Shown: positions 57,672 to 64,000 of the stretch, one piece after another
How positions within the stretch are numbered: position 1 is the stretch's first letter
Layout of the letters: every line of letters begins with the position of its first letter
Assembly: GCF_004563925.1 (NCBI RefSeq)
Contig: NZ_SPNJ01000002.1
Span: 248,001 to 312,000, forward strand
Reading direction: 5' to 3'
DNA: 64,000 bases
Origin: Herbaspirillum sp. 3R11
Lineage (GTDB): Bacteria > Pseudomonadota > Gammaproteobacteria > Burkholderiales > Burkholderiaceae_D
Position numbers and translations under genes: made by a program
The notes under the pieces: model-generated
The model's database searches: none
Seen by the model: the letters and a program-made list of their open reading frames with translations, nothing else
Told to the model about the DNA's origin: nothing

Positions 57672-58345
57672 CCGGCGGCTTGCAGCAGATAACCAAGGCC
57701 GCGCAAGGTGGTGATGGAGACACGGCCTTGCTCCACGGCGTCGAGTTTCTTGCGCACGCGATGGATGTAGATTTCGATGGCGTCGACGTTGGCATTGTCG
57801 TCGAGCGAGAATACTTCCTGGAAAAGCTTTTCCTTGGCGACGGTGCGGCCGGCGCGCGTGATCAGCGTCTCCAGCACCGCATGCTCGCGCGGCGTCAGCG
57901 CCAGCATCGCATCGCCATAAGTGAACATGCGCGACACCGTGTCGAAGCTCAATGCGCCACACTGGATGGTGACCGCTTCATTGCCTTGCGTACGCCGCAA
58001 CAGCGCCTTCACGCGCGCTTCCAGTTCCACCAGCTCGAAGGGTTTGGCAAGGTAATCGTCGGCGCCGAGATTGAGGCCGTTGACGCGGTCATTGAGCCCG
58101 CCACGCGCAGTCAGGATCAGCACCGGTGTGCGGCTGCCGCGTGCACGCAGGCGCTTGAGCACATCGAGGCCATCCATCTTCGGCAACGTCAGGTCGAGGA
58201 TGACCAGCGCATACTCCTGCGTCAGCAACAGGCTGTCGGCATCGTCGCCGTTGCTGGCGCACTCGACGGTCAGGTGCGCGTCCTGCAGCGCCTTGGACAG
58301 CCAGCGGGAAAGTTCGACATGATCTTCAACCAATAGAATGCGCAT
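57668..58345 (-). CDS. OmpR-family response regulator, TctD-like
   Basis: 225 aa. Receiver domain MRILLVEDHVELSRWLSKAL with phospho-acceptor D51 (VILDLTLPK), T/A and K105-type KPF motif, then a winged-helix DNA-binding domain ending IYIHRVRKKLDAVEQGRVSI. First gene of the two-component operon and divergent from the TctC-like gene. The ATG at 58345 was chosen at the receiver start; a long upstream open frame is not conserved. Likely controls the divergent transport genes. Confidence 0.92.
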   Translation of the reverse strand: MRILLVEDHVELSRWLSKALQDAHLTVECASNGDDADSLLLTQEYALVILDLTLPKMDGLDVLKRLRARGSRTPVLILTARGGLNDRVNGLNLGADDYLAKPFELVELEARVKALLRRTQGNEAVTIQCGALSFDTVSRMFTYGDAMLALTPREHAVLETLITRAGRTVAKEKLFQEVFSLDDNANVDAIEIYIHRVRKKLDAVEQGRVSITTLRGLGYLLQAAG

Positions 58346-58622
58346 GATGCCGGTGCCATGAATGAGAAGCGACGTGATGAAATACGGAACGTCGAAATGC
58401 ACTGCAACAAGGAGAACAGCATGAAAAAAATCAGACTGGCCAGCGCTGCAATGCGACGAATAGTTGCGGATGCTAACAGAAGCGCAGCCTTTGCAATAGC
58501 GGCTTTGCGGCACGGCGGCCAATGCTTTCGCAACACTGAAAGCCGAATGAAAGTTTGGCCGCGTAGCATCCGCCCACATAATCAAATCAAAAATAACAAG
58601 AATCATAATCTGGAGACACAGC
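58346..58622. other. Divergent promoter region between regulator and TctC-like gene
   Basis: Non-coding interval of the 393-base gap. The forward frame of the TctC gene stays open back to 58358 and an ATG at 58422 has AAGGAG before it, but the N-terminus it would give is not signal-like. AT-rich around 58570-58610, where promoters could lie; no clear consensus. Confidence 0.5.
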
Positions 58623-58730
58623 ATGAGCCATCGCACCTGTTTGCGTACTTGTTTGCGAACTTCGATTCGTATATTGCCAAGTGCTTTCTCGTATTCGTAT
58701 CGCCACGTACTCGTTATCTTGCCCGTTTGA
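58623..58730 (+). CDS. Possible 35-residue leader peptide
   Basis: An ATG preceded by TGGAGACACAGC (ribosome site) starts a 35-codon frame beginning MSHRTCLRTCLRTSIRIL and ending LPV, whose TGA (58728-58730) lies inside the GAGGA ribosome site of the TctC-like gene. It contains a CLRT direct repeat. Its size and position suit a translationally coupled leader. It could also be chance; no homologue is known to me. Confidence 0.35.
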   Translation: MSHRTCLRTCLRTSIRILPSAFSYSYRHVLVILPV

Positions 58731-58738
58731 GGATCATC

Positions 58739-59725
58739 ATGAATCCGCTCATCCGGCGTCATCTGTTGACGGCGTGCGCCTTGTTGATCGGCGTCGCCGG
58801 GCTGCACGCGCCATCGGCGCAGGCGGTGGAATGTATCGTACCGGCCAAACCTGGCGGCGGCATGGACGGCGCTTGCAAGATGATGCGCAAGGTTCTGCCC
58901 CTGCATGCGGCCAACGCCGCAGACGCGCCAATCAAGATCAGCTACCTGCCCGGCGGCATCGGCGCCGTGGCCTGGAGTTCGGTGGTGTCGCAGCGGCGCG
59001 GCGGGCCCGATACGCTGGTGACATTTTCAGGCGGCTCCCTGCTCAACCTGGCGCAGGGAAAGTTCGGCAAGGCCGCAGTGTCGGATGTGCGCTGGCTGGC
59101 AGGCTTCGGCGTTGACTACGGCATGATCGCCGTGCGCAGCGAATCGCCCTACAAGAACCTGCGTGAACTGGTCGACGCCATGCGCAGCGAACCGGACAAG
59201 ATCACCATCGGCATGAGCGGTACGGTCGGCAGCCAAGACTGGCTCAAGGTGGCGATGATCGCGCGCCGCGCCGGCATCGATCCGCGCAACTTCCGTTTCG
59301 TCGCGCTCGAAGGCGGCGGCGATTCTTTCGCTGCGCTGCAAGCCAATCACGTGCAGGTGGTTTCCGGCGACGCGTCGGAGGCGGCCGCATCGATCAGGGA
59401 CGGCACGTTCCGTGTGCTCGCGGTGCTGTCCGAACAACGTCTGCCGGGCGTGCTGGCCGGTGTGGCGACGGCGCGCGAGCAGGGTTTCGACGTGGTGTGG
59501 CCGATCATCCGCGGTTTCTACATGAGCGCACAGGTCAGCGACGCCGACTATAGGCGCTGGGTGGCGGTCTTCAACCAGATCATGGCGACCGAAGAATTCC
59601 AGCGTCAGCGCATGGCTGGCGGACTGTATCCGTTCGCCATGACCGGCGCGCAACTGACCGACTACGTGAGCAAGCTGGTCGAGCAATATCGCAGGCAATC
59701 GCAGGAACTGGGCCTGGTCAGATGA
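58739..59725 (+). CDS. TctC/Bug-type periplasmic binding protein
   Basis: 328 aa. Sec signal peptide (MNPLIRRHLLTACALLIGVA...AQAVE), then the Bug family start ECIVPAKPGGGMDGACKMM, PYKNLRELVDAM, and a binding cleft rich in glycine. TctC proteins capture carboxylates for a TctAB carrier, which is absent here; Bordetella BctC also acts as a sensor partner for its kinase. Start ATG 58739 after GAGGATCATC. Followed by a complete Fe(III)-type ABC importer in the same direction. Confidence 0.88.
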   Translation: MNPLIRRHLLTACALLIGVAGLHAPSAQAVECIVPAKPGGGMDGACKMMRKVLPLHAANAADAPIKISYLPGGIGAVAWSSVVSQRRGGPDTLVTFSGGSLLNLAQGKFGKAAVSDVRWLAGFGVDYGMIAVRSESPYKNLRELVDAMRSEPDKITIGMSGTVGSQDWLKVAMIARRAGIDPRNFRFVALEGGGDSFAALQANHVQVVSGDASEAAASIRDGTFRVLAVLSEQRLPGVLAGVATAREQGFDVVWPIIRGFYMSAQVSDADYRRWVAVFNQIMATEEFQRQRMAGGLYPFAMTGAQLTDYVSKLVEQYRRQSQELGLVR

Positions 59726-59777
59726 CCACAGCCCAGACATCAAAATCAGAACAATCAGGACCATCAGGAGAGACTAC

Positions 59778-60890
59778 ATGTTCCAAAAGCGCCGTATCAG
59801 CATCGCATTGGCCCTGGCCTTGCCGTTATCGATTTTGTCCGTGACGGCATCGGCGCAGGCACCGGCACCGGCCGGCTATCCCGCCGACTATGCCAAGGTA
59901 GTCGAAGCGGCGAAGAAGGAAGGCAAGGTCGTGGTCTACAGCACCACCGATTCCAAGGCGGCGGAAGCGCTGATCCGCGATTTCAGCACGCTATATCCGG
60001 CCGTGAAGGTCGAGTACAACGACATGAATTCCACCGAAGTCTACAACCGCTTCATCTCCGAAGCCGCCGCCGGCGGCGCCACCGCCGACGTGATGTGGTC
60101 GTCGTCGATGGACCTGCAGATGAAGCTGGCGTCGGAAGGCTACGGCCTGGCCTACAAGTCGCCGGAAGCCGCCGCCGTCCCGGCCTGGGCCAACTGGAAG
60201 GACACCGCTTACGGCACGACTTTCGAGCCGACCGCGATCGTCTACAACAAGCGCCTGGTGCCGGAAGCCGAAGTCCCGGCCACGCACGCCGACTTCACCA
60301 AGCTGCTGACCACCAGGCTCGACAAGTACAAGAACAAGGTCACCACCTACGACATCGAGAAGTCCGGTGTCGGCTTCAGCCTGATCACGCACGACCTGAA
60401 ACTCAATCCGCAGTTCTGGGAGTTCGCCAAAGCGCTCGGCGGCGTGGCGGTGCGCGTGCAGTCGTCCACCGGCACCATGCTCGAACGCATCTCGTCGGGC
60501 GAGAACCTGATCGGCTACAACATCCTCGGTCCGTACGCATTGACGCGCGCCAAGAAGGATCCGTCGATCGGCATCGCCTTCACCAAGGACTACAACCTGG
60601 TGCTGTCGCGCGTGATCTTCATCAACAAGTCAGCCAAGAACATCAACGCCGGCAAGCTGTGGCTGGATTACATCCTGTCCAAGCGCGGCCAGACCATCAT
60701 CGCCAATGACGCGCAATTGTTTGCGATTCGCGGCGACGTGACCGGCGCGACTACCTCGGCCGAGTTGACCAAACAACTCGGCGCGGCCCTGAAGCCGATG
60801 CCGGTCAACACCGACTTGCTGGAATATCTGGACCAGACCAAGCGCCTGGCTTTCCTCAAGCAATGGAAGGATGCGGCCGGCAAGAAGTAA
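59778..60890 (+). CDS. Fe(III)-type ABC transporter substrate-binding protein
   Basis: 370 aa. Signal peptide ending ...SVTASAQA, then a type II binding protein (SBP_bac_6/FbpA-like): KVVVYSTTDSKAAEALI, ADVMWSSSMDLQMKLA, YGTTFEPTAIVYNK. Binds Fe(III), an organophosphonate or another anion in the periplasm; which is unknown. The tyrosine pair typical of ferric-binding FbpA near the C-terminus is not evident, so iron is not assured. Start ATG 59778 follows GGAGAGACTAC. First gene of the importer. Confidence 0.88.
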   Translation: MFQKRRISIALALALPLSILSVTASAQAPAPAGYPADYAKVVEAAKKEGKVVVYSTTDSKAAEALIRDFSTLYPAVKVEYNDMNSTEVYNRFISEAAAGGATADVMWSSSMDLQMKLASEGYGLAYKSPEAAAVPAWANWKDTAYGTTFEPTAIVYNKRLVPEAEVPATHADFTKLLTTRLDKYKNKVTTYDIEKSGVGFSLITHDLKLNPQFWEFAKALGGVAVRVQSSTGTMLERISSGENLIGYNILGPYALTRAKKDPSIGIAFTKDYNLVLSRVIFINKSAKNINAGKLWLDYILSKRGQTIIANDAQLFAIRGDVTGATTSAELTKQLGAALKPMPVNTDLLEYLDQTKRLAFLKQWKDAAGKK

Positions 60891-61061
60891 ACGCCGGCAG
60901 CGACAAGTCCGGCGCACAGCCGCACTGCCTTGTAGCGACATTCATCACGTAGTACCCGTCATGGGGACGCAGCTGTTGCGCCTCCCAGGCCCCCGGCTTG
61001 TCTTGATTTTGTAGATGACGGGGCAGGCGGGCGGCTTCATCACCAGAAACGGCAGGTTCTC

Positions 61062-62870
61062 ATGCAAACACTTTCTTCCACTCCCGGCACCTTGCCGATA
61101 CGGCGCGCCCGGTTTCGCCTGAACTGGCCGCGCGGCGTCGTGGTCGCGCTGGCGTCGCTGGCCATCTTCGTGCCGCTGCTGCTGATTTTCTATCAGAGCT
61201 TTTTGTCGGCGCCGTTCTTCGCACCGGTCAAGACGTTGACGCTGGATTCGTATCGTTTCATTTTTGACGACTCGGATTTTCGCCAGGCCTTCATCAACGG
61301 TTTCTATCTCGCCTCCGGGCTGGCATTGATCGCGGTGCCGCTGGGCGGCATGCTGGCCTTCCTGATGGTGCGTACCGACTTGCCCGGGCGTGCCTGGATT
61401 GCGCCGATGCTGCTGGTGCCGATCTTTGTCTCGCCGATGGTGATCGCCTTCGGTTACGTGGTGTCGATGGGACCGGTCGGGTTCTATACCGTGTGGGTGC
61501 GCAACCTGCTTTCGGTGGTCGGTTTTGAAGGCGATCCGTGGAACGTGTATTCCTTCCCGGCCATCGTCGTCATCGCCGGCCTGACGCATGTACCGCATGT
61601 CTATCTGTACGCATCGGCGGCGCTGAAGAGTCTCGGCTCGGATGTCGAAGAGGCCGCGCGGGTCGCCGGCGCCTCGCCCCTGCAAGTGGCGCTCAACGTG
61701 TCGCTGCCGATGATCATGCCGGCGCTGGCTTATTCGGGCGTGCTGGTGTTCTTCCTCGGTTTCGAAGTGTTCGGCCTGGTGCTGGTGCTGGGCGATCCGG
61801 AAGGCCATCTGGTGCTGGCGACTTATCTCTACAAGCTGACCAACAAACTCGGCACGCCTTCCTACCATCTGATGGCGGCGGTGGCGGTCTGCCTGGTGGC
61901 GGTGACGATGCCGCTGGTGATGCTGCAGCGCTGGTTGCTGAAGTCGGCAAACAAGTACGTCTCGATCAAGGGCAAGGGCGCGCGCCAGAAGGCGCTGCCG
62001 CTTGGCAAGTGGCGCTGGATCGCGTTTGCCCTGATCGCCTTCTGGCTGCTGTTCACCGTGATCGTGCCGCTGTCGGGCATCGCGTTGCGCACCTTCGTGT
62101 CGCACTGGGGCGATGGTGTCAAGCTGATGGAAGTGCTGACGCTGCAAAACTTCCGCGACGTCTGGAGCCAGCCTTCGCTGGTGCGCGGCATCGTCAACAC
62201 GGTGCTGATCGGCGTCATCGGCGGCGCGCTCGCGGTGGTGTGCTACAGCGCGATTGCGCTGGCCATGCATCGCAAGAACGACGGCATCACACGCTTCCTC
62301 GACTACAGCGTGCTGGTGCCGCGCGCCGTGCCGGGTTTGCTGGCCGGCCTGTCCTTCCTGTGGGTGTTCCTGTTCGTGCCTTCGCTGCTGGACAACTTCC
62401 TCAAGGGCTTCGACAACGACGTCGCGCGCTGGCTGTCGGACAGTTTCATCCCGCAATTGCGCTCGTTGCGTTCGACGATCTTTTCGGTGTGGCTGGCGTA
62501 TTCGGTAGTGTGGATGGCCTACGGCCTGCGCCTGATCACCACCGCCTTGCTGCAGGTCGGCCCCGAGCTGGAGGAGGCGGCGCGCGCGGTCGGTGCGCAA
62601 CGCGGCCAGGTCACGCGCGACGTCACTCTGCCGCTGGTGAAGTACGGCCTGCTGGGTGCGTGGCTGATGGTGTTCCTGATCTTCGAGCGTGAGTACTCGA
62701 CCGGCGTCTACCTGCTGTCGCCGGGCACCGAGGTGATCGGCTCGATGATCGTCTCGATGTGGGCTGCGGGCGCGGTGGAACTGGTGGCGGCGCTGTCCTT
62801 CATCAACATCACGCTGGTCGCCATCGGTCTCGGAATCGCCCTGCGCTTCGGCATCAAATTGCACGATTAA
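61062..62870 (+). CDS. ABC transporter permease, fused double MetI domain
   Basis: 602 aa, about 12 membrane helices. Two permease halves each with an EAA loop: DVEEAARVAGASPL (from residue 194) and EEAARAVGAQRGQV (504-517). This head-to-tail fusion is the FbpB/SfuB arrangement of ferric-type importers. It has the N-terminal signal-like helix RGVVVALASLAIFVPLLLIF. Spaced 171 bases from the binding protein gene with its own ribosome region. Confidence 0.9.
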   Translation: MQTLSSTPGTLPIRRARFRLNWPRGVVVALASLAIFVPLLLIFYQSFLSAPFFAPVKTLTLDSYRFIFDDSDFRQAFINGFYLASGLALIAVPLGGMLAFLMVRTDLPGRAWIAPMLLVPIFVSPMVIAFGYVVSMGPVGFYTVWVRNLLSVVGFEGDPWNVYSFPAIVVIAGLTHVPHVYLYASAALKSLGSDVEEAARVAGASPLQVALNVSLPMIMPALAYSGVLVFFLGFEVFGLVLVLGDPEGHLVLATYLYKLTNKLGTPSYHLMAAVAVCLVAVTMPLVMLQRWLLKSANKYVSIKGKGARQKALPLGKWRWIAFALIAFWLLFTVIVPLSGIALRTFVSHWGDGVKLMEVLTLQNFRDVWSQPSLVRGIVNTVLIGVIGGALAVVCYSAIALAMHRKNDGITRFLDYSVLVPRAVPGLLAGLSFLWVFLFVPSLLDNFLKGFDNDVARWLSDSFIPQLRSLRSTIFSVWLAYSVVWMAYGLRLITTALLQVGPELEEAARAVGAQRGQVTRDVTLPLVKYGLLGAWLMVFLIFEREYSTGVYLLSPGTEVIGSMIVSMWAAGAVELVAALSFINITLVAIGLGIALRFGIKLHD

Positions 62871-62929
62871 CTTACTCAACATACGAGACTGCGGCGTGAT
62901 CGCCGCAGCCTGCAATCAAAGGAATGATC

Positions 62930-64000
62930 ATGTCAGAACTCACCGTCAACGACCTGCACCTCGACTACGGCAGCGGCGCCGGCGCCAATCCGATTCTCAA
63001 GGGCGTCTCCATGCAATTGCAGCGCGGTGAAGTGGTCGCCTTGCTTGGGCCTTCGGGCAGCGGCAAGACCACGCTGCTGCGCGCCGTCGCAGGACTGGAG
63101 TCGCCCAAGGCCGGCACCATCGATATCGCCGAGCGCCGCGTATTCGACGGGTCGCGCAACTATGAAATGCCGGCCGAAGAACGCAACCTCGGCCTGGTGT
63201 TCCAGTCGTACGCGCTGTGGCCGCACAAGACGGTGTTCGACAACGTCGCCTACGGCCTCAAGCTGCGCAAGATGGGCGGCACTGAGATTGCAGAGCGCGT
63301 CAAGGCCGTGCTCTCGCAACTCGGACTCGGCCATCTGGGCGAACGCTTTCCGCATCAACTGTCCGGCGGCCAGCAGCAACGCGTCGCGATCGCACGTGCG
63401 CTGGTCTACAACCCGCAGGTCATCCTGCTCGACGAACCGCTGTCCAATCTCGACGCCAAGCTGCGTGAAGAAGCGCGTGCTTTCCTGCGCGAACTGATCG
63501 TGCGACTCGGCTTGTCGGCGCTGATGGTCACGCACGACCAGGGCGAGGCGATGGCGATTTCGGATCGCATCCTGTTGCTCAACAACGGCAAGATCGAACA
63601 GCAGGGTACGCCGCAAAGCATGTACCAGACGCCCGACACGTTGTTCACCGCGGAGTTCATGGGCAGCAACAATCGTCTCAAGGGCCGGGTGCTGCAGCGC
63701 GACGGCCAGCGCGTCACTTTGCAGGTCGAGGGCGGCACGGTGGTCGCCAGCGCGCGCGGCGGCAATACCGGCAATGAGGCCACCGGCATCATCCGCCTCG
63801 AACAAGTCCGCATCTCAGACCACCAGACCGACAACGCCATTCGCCTACCGCTTTCCACCTGCATGTACCTGGGAGACCGGTGGGAGTGCCTGTTCAAAGC
63901 CAAGAGCGCGGACAGCACGACGGTCGGCTTGCGCGCTTACGCGCCGCACAAGCTGGAGCAGGGCGAGTACTGGCTCACATTGCCGGAACAGGCTTTGTGG
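62930..64000 (+). CDS. ABC transporter ATP-binding protein, 3' end outside window
   Basis: At least 357 aa; no stop before base 64000, so the C-terminus is cut. Walker A GPSGSGKT (40-47), signature LSGGQQQR (144-151), Walker B LLDEP (166-170), H-loop VTHDQGEA, and a C-terminal TOBE-like regulatory region from about 245. FbpC/PotA-type ATPase energising the permease above. Start ATG 62930. Confidence 0.92.
   Translation, partial: MSELTVNDLHLDYGSGAGANPILKGVSMQLQRGEVVALLGPSGSGKTTLLRAVAGLESPKAGTIDIAERRVFDGSRNYEMPAEERNLGLVFQSYALWPHKTVFDNVAYGLKLRKMGGTEIAERVKAVLSQLGLGHLGERFPHQLSGGQQQRVAIARALVYNPQVILLDEPLSNLDAKLREEARAFLRELIVRLGLSALMVTHDQGEAMAISDRILLLNNGKIEQQGTPQSMYQTPDTLFTAEFMGSNNRLKGRVLQRDGQRVTLQVEGGTVVASARGGNTGNEATGIIRLEQVRISDHQTDNAIRLPLSTCMYLGDRWECLFKAKSADSTTVGLRAYAPHKLEQGEYWLTLPEQALW

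Noticed and set aside
58358..58738. N-terminal extension of the TctC-like gene
   Set aside because: The frame is open and an ATG at 58422 has a ribosome site, but the clear signal peptide begins at 58739, so the extension is not a likely N-terminus.

Overview
The window is one continuous piece of a GC-rich proteobacterial chromosome. The gene set (rpmH-rnpA-yidD-yidC-mnmE, cobalamin-dependent metH, rdgC, a TctDE-type two-component system, a stand-alone second-copy type fusA) and the protein sequences point to a beta-proteobacterium of the Burkholderiales, most likely an Oxalobacteraceae such as Herbaspirillum. The family assignment is recognition from memory, not a search. I found no insertion sequence, phage, CRISPR array or rRNA; one tRNA (Asp, GUC) is present.

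Layout. 1-4.1 kb: end of a SPOR-domain protein, dsbA, an SDR, fmt and a LysR regulator, all forward. 4.1-7 kb (reverse): cupin, isochorismatase-type hydrolase, a glycosyltransferase and a methylthioadenosine/SAH nucleosidase-like protein divergent from metH. 7-13.5 kb (forward): metH, a small WGR-like protein, an MFS carrier and a MarC protein. 13.5-19.1 kb (reverse): a Lon-substrate-domain protein and the stress operon prkA-yeaH-spoVR. After a 1 kb intergenic stretch comes the ribosome/membrane-insertion block rpmH-rnpA-yidD-yidC-mnmE (20.1-24.1 kb), without dnaA upstream. 24.3-38.3 kb is a mixed housekeeping stretch: nitroreductase, tRNA-Asp followed by a dense group of hairpins, fusA, TetR regulator, rdgC, dinB, slyX, a flavoprotein, an amino-acid permease and binding protein, an esterase and rep helicase.

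38.3-53.6 kb is the most unusual part: fifteen reverse-strand genes with many stop/start overlaps. They encode two sugar-nucleotide epimerase/dehydratases, a GmhA-like SIS isomerase, two tandem DegT-type aminotransferases, two methyltransferases, an orphan 2-oxoacid dehydrogenase E1 alpha/beta pair, a zinc alcohol dehydrogenase, a PhyH-type Fe(II)/2-oxoglutarate oxygenase, one glycosyltransferase, an RmlD-like reductase, a nucleotidyltransferase and a nucleotidyltransferase-PfkB kinase fusion in the reverse order of HldE. No flippase, polymerase or E2/E3 gene is present. I read it as a pathway for an unusual activated sugar or small glycoconjugate; the product cannot be named from sequence.

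54-64 kb: the YeiH/YeiE pair with an operator-like dyad between them, then a TctDE-like sensor/regulator pair divergent from a TctC-like binding protein and a Fe(III)-type ABC importer (binding protein, fused double permease, ATPase running off the window end).
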